Below the pieces are notes generated by a model that was not told where the DNA came from, did not search any database, and was given only the letters and a program-made list of their open reading frames with translations. A stretch of 64,000 nucleotides of DNA from Rhizobium sp. 18055 (GTDB lineage: Bacteria; Pseudomonadota; Alphaproteobacteria; Rhizobiales; Rhizobiaceae), in the NCBI RefSeq assembly GCF_902706285.1, contig NZ_CACSKD010000001.1:372001-436000 (forward strand). The letters are read 5' to 3'. A program made the position numbers and the translations under genes. Shown piece by piece: positions 36,358 to 46,005 of this stretch (positions are counted from its first letter, which is position 1; each line of letters begins with the position of its first letter).

Positions 36358-37433
36358 GAGCGCGCACCACCCTCGACCTTGATCTTCTGACCTTCTTTCA
36401 GGCTGTGCACGCCGGCAATGACAACGCGCGTCCCCGGCTCCAGGCCCGAGACCACCTCGACATGAGCGCCACCCTGACCAACAAGCTGAACTTGCTGCGA
36501 CCTGACGGCGCCCTCCTTCTCATCCACCACCCAGATCAGCGTTTTGCCATCCTGGTCGAGAATCGCTGATGCCGGCAGGAAGAGCTTCTGGACTTCGCCG
36601 GAATTGCGAACGGCAGTGATTGTGGTGCCGATGCGGAATGCAGATGGCGGTGCTTGCAGCGCGATCTTGACGCGGCGCGTGCGAGTGGCGGCATCGGCAG
36701 TCGGCGCCACCTCGCGCACGACGCCGGAAGAGGTGATCGCGGGATTGATCTGCAGCAAGATCGAATAGGCGTCGCCTATCGCCGGGATCAGCGCGCCCTC
36801 GGGAATATCGACAACCGCGTCCCGGTCCTCCGGCCTGGCCACCGTGACGACGGATTCACCAGCGGAGACGACCTGCCCCACTTCGACCGACGTTGCCGTC
36901 ACCACGCCATCGAAAGTGGCGAGGATCTGGGCGTAGGAGAGGTTCTCATTCGCCTTGTCGAGCATCGTCTGCGCCTGCACCACGGCCGACTGCGCGGCTT
37001 GAGTGGCCTGGACACTACTCTCGAGGCTGGCCTTCGTTGCCGTTCCGCCCTGGAACGTCGAGCGGGCGCGCTGTTCTACCGATGCCGCGTTGGCAAGTTG
37101 GGCTTTGGCATTGGCAAGCTGCGCTTGGGCCGACCCAACGGAGAGCTGCAGCGACGTCGGATCGAGTGCCGCCAGCCGTTGACCCTTCGTCACGACATCG
37201 CCGGTGTTGACATCGCGTGCCACCATCAACCCCGCCACCCGGAAGCCAAGCGGCGTCTCGGTTTTCGGCGCAACGGTTCCGGCAAAACTCGGGCTCGGGA
37301 GATGCGCCAGTTCGATGACGCTCGAAAATACCGGCCGGACAGGTGGTCCGGCATCCTTCTTCTCCTCGCTGCAGGAGGCGAGCAAGGCGATGGCGGGCAG
37401 AACCAGCAGCATTAGAGCGTTGAAGCGACGCAT
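36354..37433 (-). CDS. RND periplasmic adaptor lipoprotein (second copy)
   Basis: A 359-residue membrane fusion protein with lipobox LLASC (Cys about residue 21), then a lipoyl/barrel-sandwich half (GFRVAGLMVARDVNTGDVVTKGQRLAALD), an alpha-hairpin of about 90 residues (AQAQLANAKAQL...), the second lipoyl half and beta-barrel, and a C-terminal membrane-proximal domain (SGLEPGTRVVIAGVHSLKEGQKIKVE). It links the pump to an outer membrane factor. It overlaps both neighbours, so the three genes form a tight operon. Confidence 0.9.
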   Translation of the reverse strand: MRRFNALMLLVLPAIALLASCSEEKKDAGPPVRPVFSSVIELAHLPSPSFAGTVAPKTETPLGFRVAGLMVARDVNTGDVVTKGQRLAALDPTSLQLSVGSAQAQLANAKAQLANAASVEQRARSTFQGGTATKASLESSVQATQAAQSAVVQAQTMLDKANENLSYAQILATFDGVVTATSVEVGQVVSAGESVVTVARPEDRDAVVDIPEGALIPAIGDAYSILLQINPAITSSGVVREVAPTADAATRTRRVKIALQAPPSAFRIGTTITAVRNSGEVQKLFLPASAILDQDGKTLIWVVDEKEGAVRSQQVQLVGQGGAHVEVVSGLEPGTRVVIAGVHSLKEGQKIKVEGGARS

Positions 37434-38506
37434 CAGCTCTGACCTCCTTCAACGGTGACTTTCTGGCCTGGTCGCAGCAGTTTCCCGCCGTCGATGACCA
37501 CGGTCTCGCCGTTCTCAAGGCCACCCGATACGATCACCCGGCCGGTCTCGTATGTGGCCACCTTGACAGGCTTGAGATTGACGGTTGCGTCTTTCGGATC
37601 GACCACCCAGACTGCTGGATTGCCATCGATCGCAAATAGCGCAGTCCACGGCAGGACGATCATCTGCATCGGTGCCGACTGGGCCGAGCCGGTCACCGGC
37701 GCCCCGAGCGTCATCTGCGGCGGCGTCTCCTCCAGTGTGATCTTGACGCGCACGGTGCCGGTGGACGTGTCGATCGTGGGCGACACCTCGGTGACCTTGC
37801 CGAATGCCTTGACGGTGGGATCACTGACCAGAGCCACCTCGATCCGAGGGTTGCCGGGCTTTGATTGCAGCAGCGTCTCATAGATATAGAACACCGCGTC
37901 CCGCGGACCGTCCTGCGCCACGGTGAAGGCTGTCTGCGCCGCCTGCATGACCTGTCCGACCTCGACGTTGCGGGCAGTGACGATACCGGCTGCATCGGTC
38001 TTGAGGTCAGTGTATCCGAGGGCATCCTTGGTCGTGCCCAACTGCGCCCTGGCATTGTCGAGAGAACCCTGCGAGGTCTGGAGGGCGGTCGCGGCCTGGT
38101 CGTAGGACTCCTTCGAGATCGAGCCGCTGGCAAGCAGCGTCTTGCGTCTCTCGAATTCGGACGTCGCCTGATCGACATCGGCCTGGGCTGCAACGAGCGC
38201 TGCCTGCGCAGCCTCGACATCAGCCTTCTGCTGCTGCGGATCGACGCGCGCGATGACCTGTCCGGCCGCGACATGCGAACCGATATCGGCGGTCCATTCG
38301 GTCACCTTGCCGCTGACGCGAAACGAGAGATTGGACTGGATATGGGCGGCAATCTCGCCGGTCAGCTTGATGGTGTAGCGATAATCACTGAAGGCCACCG
38401 GAACGGCACGCACCGGGACCGCTAGCTCCGAAGGCTCGCGGTCTTCCTTCTGGCAGGACACCGGCACAAGGCAGAGGAAAAGCAGGCAAAGCGTCTTGAT
38501 TTGCAT
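37433..38506 (-). CDS. RND periplasmic adaptor lipoprotein (first copy)
   Basis: A 357-residue membrane fusion protein with lipobox LVPVSC, barrel-sandwich half LSFRVSGKVTEWTADIGSHVAAGQVIARVDPQQQ, an alpha-hairpin (VEAAQAALVAAQADVDQATSEFERRKTLLASGSISKES) and the usual C-terminal domains ending LRPGQKVTVEGG. ATG 38506 is chosen because it gives a normal lipoprotein signal; an extension upstream is unsupported. It is a diverged paralogue of the following adaptor, so the pump may be served by two distinct adaptors, as in hetero-adaptor RND systems. Confidence 0.9.
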   Translation of the reverse strand: MQIKTLCLLFLCLVPVSCQKEDREPSELAVPVRAVPVAFSDYRYTIKLTGEIAAHIQSNLSFRVSGKVTEWTADIGSHVAAGQVIARVDPQQQKADVEAAQAALVAAQADVDQATSEFERRKTLLASGSISKESYDQAATALQTSQGSLDNARAQLGTTKDALGYTDLKTDAAGIVTARNVEVGQVMQAAQTAFTVAQDGPRDAVFYIYETLLQSKPGNPRIEVALVSDPTVKAFGKVTEVSPTIDTSTGTVRVKITLEETPPQMTLGAPVTGSAQSAPMQMIVLPWTALFAIDGNPAVWVVDPKDATVNLKPVKVATYETGRVIVSGGLENGETVVIDGGKLLRPGQKVTVEGGQS

Positions 38507-38766
38507 TGTAGGAGTTCCCCCGAATTCCACGACTGACATGCTGAATAGGCATTGCCTCAGCCGCAAGACCACAGCCATTGGCCGGCGTCTACGGCGATGA
38601 AATCCCTCCTTAAACACAGACTATCGACGTTCGATATCCGGCAGTCTTTCCCCATCCGACTCGTCGAATGTAGCGCAGTTCCACGCAGAAGCAATTTCAG
38701 TGGCGGCATCTGATCACACTTATGTACGCACAGGCGCACATATCGGGCTATCACGTTAGCCCGGGC

Positions 38767-39588
38767 CTATTTGCGGACCTGAAACGTGTGTTCGGGACCC
38801 GGAAACCGGCCTGCGCGAACCTCGTCGGCATAGCTTTCGACCGCCTGCGAAACGAGCGGGCTCAATTCGGCGAAGCGCTTGACGAAGCGCGGTTTGAAAT
38901 CGTTGAACAGTCCCAGCATATCATCCGACACCAGCACCTGCCCATCACAGGCCGGCGATGCACCGATGCCGATGGTCGGAACGCTGAGTGACGCGCTGAG
39001 TTCCCGCGCCAACGGTTCGACCGTTCCCTCGACGACGATCGCAAATGCACCGGCGTCTGCGACAGCTGCCGCATCGCGGCGGATCTTCCCGGCCTCCTGC
39101 TCGGAGTGGCCGAGCGAACGAAAGCCACCGGCCGTGTTGACAAGCTGAGGCATCAGTCCGACATGGCCGAACACAGGCACCCCGCGCGAGGTGAGGAAGG
39201 CAATCGTCTCGGCCATTTCCTCGCCACCCTCGAGTTTGATCCCATCACAGCCCGTGTCCTGCATGATGCGCACCGCATTGCGGAAGGCCTGTTCCTTTGA
39301 TTCCTGATAGCTGCCGAATGGCAGATCGACGATCACGCAGGCATGCGAGGTGCCGCGCATCACGGCACGGCCATGGGCAATCATCATGTCCAAGGTAACG
39401 CCGACCGTCGTATCCATGCCATAGAGCACCATCCCGACGGAGTCACCGACCAGCAGCAGATCACAATGCGGATCGAGCAAACGAGCAATCGGCGTCGTGT
39501 AGGCCGTCAGGCAGACGATACGCTCACCGCCCTTCATCGACCGGATGGACGCCGTCGTCAGCCGCTTCTGCTTGCCCTGCGCGCTCAT
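38767..39588 (-). CDS. panB: 3-methyl-2-oxobutanoate hydroxymethyltransferase
   Basis: A 273-residue TIM-barrel enzyme of pantothenate synthesis, adding a hydroxymethyl group from methylenetetrahydrofolate to ketoisovalerate. Motifs: metal-binding [39 protein letters not shown] (catalytic region), and the PanB-typical GHVGLMPQ and [23 protein letters not shown]. It is coupled with panC (stop and start overlap at 39588). Confidence 0.97.
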   Translation of the reverse strand: MSAQGKQKRLTTASIRSMKGGERIVCLTAYTTPIARLLDPHCDLLLVGDSVGMVLYGMDTTVGVTLDMMIAHGRAVMRGTSHACVIVDLPFGSYQESKEQAFRNAVRIMQDTGCDGIKLEGGEEMAETIAFLTSRGVPVFGHVGLMPQLVNTAGGFRSLGHSEQEAGKIRRDAAAVADAGAFAIVVEGTVEPLARELSASLSVPTIGIGASPACDGQVLVSDDMLGLFNDFKPRFVKRFAELSPLVSQAVESYADEVRAGRFPGPEHTFQVRK

Positions 39589-40463
39589 TATGCGGCCCTC
39601 GAATGCGCGGCCGATCGCAGGCCGATGACACGATTATCGAGGAGACGAGTGTCTCCGATCCGCACGAACAGCGCCACGAGGGCGGGTGCCGATTGCAGCG
39701 AGGCCAAAGGCTCCAGGGTGTCGGGATGCCTGACCGCGACGACCTCGGCGTTTGCCAACGGCTCTGCTGCGATGAACTGCGCAACCGCCGCTTCCAGCGC
39801 TGCCGGATTGTCGCAGCCTTCTGCATAGAGCCGCTCCGCTTCGGCAAGCGCCCGTGGCACGATGACGGCTGCAGCGCGCTCCTTTTCATTGAGATAGACG
39901 TTTCTCGACGAGCAGGCGAGACCATCGGCTTCGCGCACGGTCGGCACCGCAATCACGCAGACCGGTTGCGCCAGGTCCTCGACCATGCGCTTGATCAGCG
40001 CGACCTGCTGATAGTCCTTCTCGCCGAAATAGGCAGCATGCGGCTGGACGATGTTGAACAGCTTTGTGACGACAGTGGCGACACCGGCAAAATGGCCGGG
40101 CCGGACGGCACCTTCCAAATGGCGGCCGAGCTCGGGAACATCGACCACCGCCAGCATGGGCCGCGGATACATGTCCGCCACCTCAGGCGCAAAAAGGAAA
40201 TCAACGCCGGCGTCCTCAAGAAGGGCTGCGTCACGGTCCAGATCGCGCGGATAGCGAGCCAGATCCTCGCTGGCGCCGAACTGCAGGGGATTGACGAAGA
40301 TCGACACCACGGTCACGGCGTTGTCGGCCTTGGCGCGCGAAACAAGTTCCATGTGACCAACATGCAGAGACCCCATCGTCGGCACCAGGCCGATTGTCTT
40401 CCCGGCGCGCCGGGACGCTTCAAGGTGAGCCCTGATGTCTGCTATCGATCTGATAATATGCAT
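39588..40463 (-). CDS. panC: pantothenate synthetase
   Basis: A 291-residue ATP-dependent ligase joining pantoate and beta-alanine. Motifs: [16 protein letters not shown] (HIGH-like), [41 protein letters not shown] and the KMSKS-like [17 protein letters not shown]. First gene of the panC-panB operon; 303 bases of divergent control region separate it from a J-domain gene. Confidence 0.97.
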   Translation of the reverse strand: MHIIRSIADIRAHLEASRRAGKTIGLVPTMGSLHVGHMELVSRAKADNAVTVVSIFVNPLQFGASEDLARYPRDLDRDAALLEDAGVDFLFAPEVADMYPRPMLAVVDVPELGRHLEGAVRPGHFAGVATVVTKLFNIVQPHAAYFGEKDYQQVALIKRMVEDLAQPVCVIAVPTVREADGLACSSRNVYLNEKERAAAVIVPRALAEAERLYAEGCDNPAALEAAVAQFIAAEPLANAEVVAVRHPDTLEPLASLQSAPALVALFVRIGDTRLLDNRVIGLRSAAHSRAA

Positions 40464-40814
40464 GAAACTGTCCTCCCATACCTCTCCGCCGGCATGGCTG
40501 GTGCGACGAGGTGGCGGATAGAACTCGATTTGACGAAAAGCGTCAACGCAAGGAGCACCATTATATCGATTAAGCAGATGTGCGGCACGCGATTTTCCGC
40601 CGATGACGTCATGCGCCGGAAGTCGGCATGCAGCGGCGGGCCCATCGCATCAAACTGTGGACAGGCGCCTGATGCCATCCAACAATCGCGGCTTTCACAC
40701 AAACTTATACATTCTCTTGTCCAAACTCCGCCCCAGTGATGGTAGAAGAACGGCATTGAAAAACGAATGCCCTTCACGGGTGTCACGACGATGTCCGACA
40801 GCAGCGGAGGGACA
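40464..40814. other. divergent promoter region between panC and the J-domain gene
   Basis: No coding region is supported in this stretch. It should hold the promoters of the panCB operon and of the J-domain protein gene. No recognisable operator was found. Confidence 0.4.
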
Positions 40815-41486
40815 GTGACCAATCCATACGAGATTCTCGGTGTCCGGCGGGACGCGAGCGATGAGCAGATCAAATCGGCCTACCGCAGGCGGGCGAAGAC
40901 AACACATCCGGATTCCGGCGGTGACCCGAATGCGTTCGGCCGCGTGCAGAAAGCCTATGAACTGCTGCTCGATCCGGTGCGTCGCAAGGTGTTTGACGAC
41001 ACGGGCTATGATGTCGAGCTTGCCGATCCAGTCGATCTTCAGGCGCTGATCGTGATCGAGAAGCTCGTCAACGAGCTCACTCTGGACGAACGCGAGCCGG
41101 GGACATTCGATCCGCTCACCCGCATGCGCGAGGATCTATCGGAGGATATGCGCAAGGCTCGCTTCAGCAAGCGCGAGCTGGAACGACACTCCTCGCGCAT
41201 CGAGCATCACCTGGAGCGTCTGGAAAAACGACCCTCGACCGATATTCTGGGATCGATGCTGCGCGCCCGCGTCAAGGCCATCGCCTCCGCCATCAACGAG
41301 ACCGAGGCCAAGATCAAGGCGAGCGAACGCGCCTGCGAGATGCTTTACGACTACGGCTATGAAGTGGATATGCAGGAAAACGAAGACGGCCTCCTCCACG
41401 AGGAGGAAGCCGCTCCATCAATTTCTGCGCCGAAGCGCGAAGATCGTCCGCTGTGGGTCGTCCCTGCCGCCGCTCAGGAGGGCTGA
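40815..41486 (+). CDS. J-domain protein
   Basis: An approximately 223-residue protein with an N-terminal J domain (NPYEILGVRRDASDEQIKSAYRRRAKTTHPDSGGDP with HPD, then RKVFDDTGYD) and a helical, charged C-terminal part with coiled-coil character (KRELERHSSRIEHHLERLEK). It would recruit an Hsp70 through its HPD motif. GTG 40815 has GGAGG 4 nt upstream; ATG starts at 40791 and 40767 are alternatives. It lacks the substrate-binding domains of DnaJ, so its client is unknown. Confidence 0.8.
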   Translation: MTNPYEILGVRRDASDEQIKSAYRRRAKTTHPDSGGDPNAFGRVQKAYELLLDPVRRKVFDDTGYDVELADPVDLQALIVIEKLVNELTLDEREPGTFDPLTRMREDLSEDMRKARFSKRELERHSSRIEHHLERLEKRPSTDILGSMLRARVKAIASAINETEAKIKASERACEMLYDYGYEVDMQENEDGLLHEEEAAPSISAPKREDRPLWVVPAAAQEG

Positions 41487-41511
41487 GGCAGGGATCGCTC
41501 GACCACAAGGT

Positions 41512-42546
41512 TTACGCGGCGCGCTGCTCGGTGCCCTGAATGGCGGCAAGCTTCCAGTCGGTGCCGGACTTGCGTACGAAGGTCCAAACCTCGGTGCTTT
41601 CCGTCGGCGCGCGCGCGTCTCCACTGACCACCCGACCGCCGTCGCGCTCGACCATCGCGTCGATCGATGAATAGCGCATGGCGAGGGTCGCATAGTCCGA
41701 ACCGTCTTCACGCCAAGCCTCGGCAACATCGCCCTGCAGCAGTTTTACATTGGTGACCTGGTTGCGGACACCGTTGGTGGCGTTTTCGCCCAACTCTTCG
41801 GCCAGATAAGACATTGCTTCCGGTGTCGTCAGCCTGCGAAGCGTGCCGTAATCTTCGGCGCCGTAAGCAGTCTGCACCTCCGTCAACAGTTCCTCGAACT
41901 GGTCGAGGTCGTTCTGCTTGATCCCGACTTCGTCATTCGGCTTGCTGTCGCGCGGTGGCTGCGACGAAGCATTTCCGCCACCCATGCAAAAACCGCTCCC
42001 CATGCCAGAGCCAATGGTCGGAATACGGAACGAAGAATTGCCATTCGAAGCCATCGGGTTGACGCCGCTTGGTCCCGCTGCGGCACCGTATGACGGCTGC
42101 TGGCGGCGATTGGCAAAGTAGCGAATGGCAAGCATGGCCGCACCGGCGATCAGGGCGAACTGAAGCAGCATGCCGAGGAAGCCGAAGCCACCGCCGAAAC
42201 CGTGACCGAGCAGCATGCCGAGCAGACCACCGGCGACGAGGCCACCGATCATCGAGCGGCCGAATCCCCCGAACAGGCCACCTGGGCGCTGCATGCCGCC
42301 AGCCTGCTGGCCGACATTAGGCGCCGTGGTTTGCGTGCGCGGCGTCATCGAGCGCTCGATCGGAGCAGACATGGTCGGAGCCGTCTGGGTGGTCGGTGGC
42401 GCCTGAAACGTCCGCGTACCGCGGCTGCCGAAACCGGAACTGCCCGCGCGCCGTGCATCTGCCTCCCCGATGGAAGCAAATACGGTAACGCCTGTCAGGA
42501 CGGCAACCGCCGCAACCTTGGCAAAACGTGAAACGGCACGAGGCAT
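41512..42546 (-). CDS. Tim44-domain membrane-associated protein
   Basis: A 344-residue protein: signal peptide or anchor (VAAVAVLTGVTVFASIGEADA), a Gln/Thr/Pro-rich stretch, a glycine-rich membrane segment (MIGGLVAGGLLGMLLGHGFGGGFGFLGMLLQFALIAGAAMLAI), then a C-terminal Tim44-like domain (DQFEELLTEVQTAYGAEDYGTLRRLTTPEAMSYLAEEL ... VWTFVRKSGTDWKLAAIQG). The domain is shared with mitochondrial Tim44 and bacterial TimA. ATG 42546 is the natural start. Role in the bacterium is uncertain. Confidence 0.85.
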   Translation of the reverse strand: MPRAVSRFAKVAAVAVLTGVTVFASIGEADARRAGSSGFGSRGTRTFQAPPTTQTAPTMSAPIERSMTPRTQTTAPNVGQQAGGMQRPGGLFGGFGRSMIGGLVAGGLLGMLLGHGFGGGFGFLGMLLQFALIAGAAMLAIRYFANRRQQPSYGAAAGPSGVNPMASNGNSSFRIPTIGSGMGSGFCMGGGNASSQPPRDSKPNDEVGIKQNDLDQFEELLTEVQTAYGAEDYGTLRRLTTPEAMSYLAEELGENATNGVRNQVTNVKLLQGDVAEAWREDGSDYATLAMRYSSIDAMVERDGGRVVSGDARAPTESTEVWTFVRKSGTDWKLAAIQGTEQRAA

Positions 42547-42810
42547 CTTGAAGTCTCCCATATGGCAACAGTTAAGTGTCGCCGTATATATAGGTGGCTT
42601 TTTCCACGTTTGAAGCTTTTGCCTCGCATATTCCTTTGTTCCCGGTCTTGTCTTCGGAAAGAAGGCGGGATTGTGCGATCGGCGATCTTCGTCCGCGACG
42701 TCAAGATGCTCCATACCAGTCCAATTATTGAGAATAGCCCGCCAGAGCCGAAGGGCCTGGCGGGATATCATTCTTCCCCAGCATTTGCCGATCCCCTTCA
42801 GGGCATCGGT

Positions 42811-43206
42811 TCAGAGGCTGGACGGCGAGCCCAGCTTGTCGATCACCTGCAGCAGCAGATCCGCACAGGCCTTGGTCGGCTCATCATCGGCGCACTTGAT
42901 ATCGATCTTGGTGTCTCCATCCTCGATGCGGAAATGCGCTGCCTTGGAAGGCGGTGGTGGCGGCGGTGGGCGATGCCCGCGCAGCCCGAATTCACCATGC
43001 CCTGGGCCCCTTCGCGGCGCATCTGCCAGATCGCGCGGCGCGCGGGGAGCGTTCATGGCATCGGGACCGCCGGGTGGCGGTGGCGGGGCTAGCTGCTGAT
43101 CGGCAACAGGGGGCTCAGCGCCCGGTGGCGGCGCAGGTGGCTGTTGTGCGAAAGCAGAGCCTGCCAGCACCGTCAGTGCAAGGCTGGAGAGTAGCAATCT
43201 GTTCAT
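42811..43206 (-). CDS. secreted proline-rich small protein
   Basis: A 131-residue protein with a Sec signal peptide (LLLSSLALTVLAGSAFA), about 70 residues rich in Pro, Gly and Ala (runs of Pro), and a compact C-terminal part with two cysteines (KIDIKCADDEPTKACADLLLQVIDKL). It is probably periplasmic. It is followed upstream on the same strand by another envelope protein gene. Function unknown. Confidence 0.75.
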   Translation of the reverse strand: MNRLLLSSLALTVLAGSAFAQQPPAPPPGAEPPVADQQLAPPPPPGGPDAMNAPRAPRDLADAPRRGPGHGEFGLRGHRPPPPPPPSKAAHFRIEDGDTKIDIKCADDEPTKACADLLLQVIDKLGSPSSL

Positions 43207-43274
43207 GGCGATATCCTTTCGTGGTGATCGCTGTTGGCGTCGTGAAACGAGTGTCGGTTGGTTTTGTTCGCGCG

Positions 43275-43778
43275 CTATCGTTCAATCTTGTGAAACAGTG
43301 CGGCGAGCCCGTGGTGCGGCGGCGGTCCACCGGCGGGGCCAAGTGCAACCGTGCTTCCATCTGCGTGCACGAGGTAGCTCGCATGCACGAAGCCATTGTC
43401 GAAGCGGCCCTGTACCGTGATGGCTTCATCTTTTGCAACGAGGCTGCCATCATCGCCGGCAGGTCCTGTTTCGATCAGAGCCTTGCCGCTGTCGTCCTGG
43501 ATGACGAACTTGTTGCCATAGATCTCGGCGACCTTGCCTTTGACGGTCACCAGGCTCCAGGCGGGCATCGAAGAGATCGCGACCGGCGTGACCGGCGCCA
43601 TCTCCGGCGCCGAACGGGCAATCTTCATCGCGGTGGCACCACCGGCCGCCCCGATGGCAAGCACGACAAAGCCTGCGATTGCGATTGCGGCAAGGTGATT
43701 GCGGCGCTTTGACTTACCACTTCCTATCGCTGCATCCACATGGCTCGCGGATGACGGTTCCTGGCTTGTGTCTGACAT
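43275..43778 (-). CDS. membrane-anchored periplasmic protein, hypothetical
   Basis: A 167-residue protein: cytoplasmic polar N-terminus, one transmembrane helix (HLAAIAIAGFVVLAIGAAGGATAM), then a periplasmic beta-rich region resembling an OB-type fold (SLVTVKGKVAEIYGNKFVIQDDSGKALIETGP and EAITVQGRFDNGFVHASYLVHADG), ending His/Pro rich. ATG 43778 has AGGAG 7 nt upstream; an ATG at 43796 is less likely. It is divergent from a two-component system and could be its target or sensor accessory. Confidence 0.75.
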   Translation of the reverse strand: MSDTSQEPSSASHVDAAIGSGKSKRRNHLAAIAIAGFVVLAIGAAGGATAMKIARSAPEMAPVTPVAISSMPAWSLVTVKGKVAEIYGNKFVIQDDSGKALIETGPAGDDGSLVAKDEAITVQGRFDNGFVHASYLVHADGSTVALGPAGGPPPHHGLAALFHKIER

Positions 43779-43916
43779 CGTGTTGCTCCTTTGCATGACT
43801 GACAACCCAAACCTAAACGCCTTGTCCCCTCGCCGCGCTGAACCTTCCGGTTCAGTTTGAGTTAAGGTCGCGCCTGCTATTTCCACCCGCCTGCAACACA
43901 AGGAAAGAAAGTCGCA

Positions 43917-44585
43917 ATGCGCGTTCTCCTCGTCGAAGACGATGACGATCTCGGCACCCGCATCGCAGCCGCGCTGCGAGCCGAACATTTCGTGGTCGAT
44001 GTTGCCAGGAACGGTGAGGATGCACTCCATGCCGGAATGACGGAGCTGTTCGATGCCGCAGTTCTCGACCTCGGTCTTCCGAAGATCGACGGTGTCACCG
44101 TGCTGAAGAACTGGCGCGAGAATGCCCGCAACTTGCCGGTCCTGGTGCTGACGGCCCGTGATGGCTGGCCGGACAAAGTGGCGAGCTTCAAGGCCGGTGC
44201 CGATGACTTTTTGACGAAGCCCTTCAAGATCGAGGAACTCGTGCTGCGGCTGCGCGCGCTCGTCCGCCGCTCGACCGGACACGCCTCCTCGCAGGTCGCC
44301 TGCGGCCCCTTGCAGTTCGATGCCCAGCTTGGAACGTTCGAACTCAACGGTTTGCCGCTGAGGCTGACGGCACTGGAGTGGCGCGTATTGTCCTGCCTGA
44401 TGCTGCGCGCAGAAAACGTCGTCGATCGAGGCGAATTGATCGAGCGCGTTTACGACCGAAATGCGGAGGTCGATTCCAATTCGATCGAAGTCATCATTGC
44501 CCGCCTGCGCAAGAAGCTCGGCGCGCAATGCATCGAGACCGTACGCGGCCGCGGATATATGCTGACGTCACAGGTGCCGACGTGA
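43917..44585 (+). CDS. OmpR/PhoB-family response regulator
   Basis: A 222-residue regulator with a receiver domain (LLVEDDDDLGTRIA, phospho-acceptor Asp in AAVLDLGLPKIDG, Lys in DDFLTKPFKIEEL) and a C-terminal winged helix (LTALEWRVLSCLMLRAENVVDRGELIERVYDRNAEVDSNSIEVIIARLRKKLG). It overlaps the sensor kinase gene, so the pair forms an operon. The closest rhizobial relatives are PhoP/FeuP-type regulators, but the target genes are not shown by the sequence. Confidence 0.93.
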   Translation: MRVLLVEDDDDLGTRIAAALRAEHFVVDVARNGEDALHAGMTELFDAAVLDLGLPKIDGVTVLKNWRENARNLPVLVLTARDGWPDKVASFKAGADDFLTKPFKIEELVLRLRALVRRSTGHASSQVACGPLQFDAQLGTFELNGLPLRLTALEWRVLSCLMLRAENVVDRGELIERVYDRNAEVDSNSIEVIIARLRKKLGAQCIETVRGRGYMLTSQVPT

Positions 44586-45961
44586 GAGCTTTTACCAGCC
44601 CTACGGCCTCGATTGCAGGACGCCTTCTGATTTTCTCCATTGTCTTTGTGAGCGCGGCGCTCGTCGTCGCTTCGGTCATCTTGTGGTTCGCAATCAGAAC
44701 GGTGGTCCGCGAGCAGATCGACCAACGACTGGACACCCAGATCGGCGCCATCGCGAGCGCAACCGCGAACGAGGGCGGCACGCTCACCGTTGGTGGACAA
44801 CTTGACGGGCCACCTTTCGATCGCCTGGGATCGGGCTGGTACTGGCAGGTAGAGGCCAATGGCCAGCGTAAGTCATCACGCTCGCTCGGCACCGGCACCA
44901 TTGACGCGCCGCCTGCCCATCAGGACTTTCGGCACATGCTGTCGGGCGCATCTTCACCCAACAGCGGCTCTGATCCCGATGGCAACCGGCTGTACATACG
45001 CCAGGCTGTGAGAAGTCTGGGCGGCGCGACCGTTACAATCACGGCGACGGCACCGTCGCGGGCGCTTGTCGATCCCGCCGGTCGAGCCTTGCTCTGGCTG
45101 ATCCCCTGCATGGTCGCGCTGGGCGCGGTCCTGATCGCCGGTACGCTATGGCAGATCCGCTACGGCCTGCGGCCGCTGATATCCATCACCGACGACATTG
45201 ACGCCATTAAAAAAGGCGAGCTGAGGCGCGTGCCCTCGCAGCGCACCGTTGAGCTGTCGCCTTTGGCTATCAGGACCAACGAGCTTCTCGCGCAAAACGA
45301 AGATCGGCTGACCGCAACGCGCCTGCAGTTTGCCAATCTAGCGCACAGCCTGAAGACCCCCGTCGCAAGCCTGTTCCTCGCACTCAACGACCACAATGAC
45401 CCGCGGGGTGAACTGCGCCAACTCGCCGATCGGATTGACCGCAGAATAAAACATCACCTGAGTGCAGCCAGGCGTGTCATGGGCGGATCGTCAAGCGGCT
45501 CGCAGACTGCGGTATTTGCAATCGTTGCAGACCTTCAGACAGTCATAGCCAAGATACATGCCGATAGGCAGGTCGAGTTCACGAGCAGTGTGGCGGCCGA
45601 CCTTGCGGTTGCCTGCGACGCACAGGACGTCGAGGAGATGCTTGGAAACCTGATCGAGAATGCTTTCAAGTGGGCATCGACGCGGGTGACAGTGACATCG
45701 CGGAGGGACGGGCAGCTCACCCAGATCGCCGTGGACGACGATGGGCCGGGTATTCCGGCGGAGCGACTACAAGCCGTCATCTTGCCGGGAGTACGCGAGG
45801 ACGAACGCGTTCCCGGCGATGGGTTCGGATTGACCATCGTCACAGAACTGGCGGAGCTCTATGGCGGCTCGCTGCACCTTGAAAACCGCAAGCCAACGGG
45901 CCTGTCGGCAATCCTTTCGCTGCCGTCTGTAGACAGTGGAAACATTGCACGAGAGAAGTGA
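44582..45961 (+). CDS. sensor histidine kinase, partner of the preceding regulator
   Basis: A 459-residue two-helix sensor kinase: first TM helix (LLIFSIVFVSAALVVASVILWF), a periplasmic domain of about 120 residues, second TM near residues 160-185 (LLWLIPCMVALGAVLIAGTLW), HAMP-like linker, a PhoQ/PmrB-like HisKA with FANLAHSLKTPVASL (His-Ser-Leu, a variant H box) and HATPase_c with GNLIENAFKWA, DDDGPGIP and GDGFGLTIV. GTG 44582 starts within the regulator stop. The periplasmic loop and variant H box are PhoQ-like, suggesting an envelope or cation signal. Confidence 0.9.
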   Translation: MRAFTSPTASIAGRLLIFSIVFVSAALVVASVILWFAIRTVVREQIDQRLDTQIGAIASATANEGGTLTVGGQLDGPPFDRLGSGWYWQVEANGQRKSSRSLGTGTIDAPPAHQDFRHMLSGASSPNSGSDPDGNRLYIRQAVRSLGGATVTITATAPSRALVDPAGRALLWLIPCMVALGAVLIAGTLWQIRYGLRPLISITDDIDAIKKGELRRVPSQRTVELSPLAIRTNELLAQNEDRLTATRLQFANLAHSLKTPVASLFLALNDHNDPRGELRQLADRIDRRIKHHLSAARRVMGGSSSGSQTAVFAIVADLQTVIAKIHADRQVEFTSSVAADLAVACDAQDVEEMLGNLIENAFKWASTRVTVTSRRDGQLTQIAVDDDGPGIPAERLQAVILPGVREDERVPGDGFGLTIVTELAELYGGSLHLENRKPTGLSAILSLPSVDSGNIAREK

Positions 45962-46005
45962 TTGATCGCCGCCGTTCTGACCGTTTCCGTCGAAACGACG
46001 CATCA

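Noticed and set aside
39603..40739. Plus-strand frame opposite panC
   Set aside because: Antisense to panC with no recognisable protein features.
43779..44528. In-frame extension upstream of the 43275-43778 protein
   Set aside because: It crosses the divergent response regulator gene and has no protein character; the start with AGGAG at 43778 is preferred.
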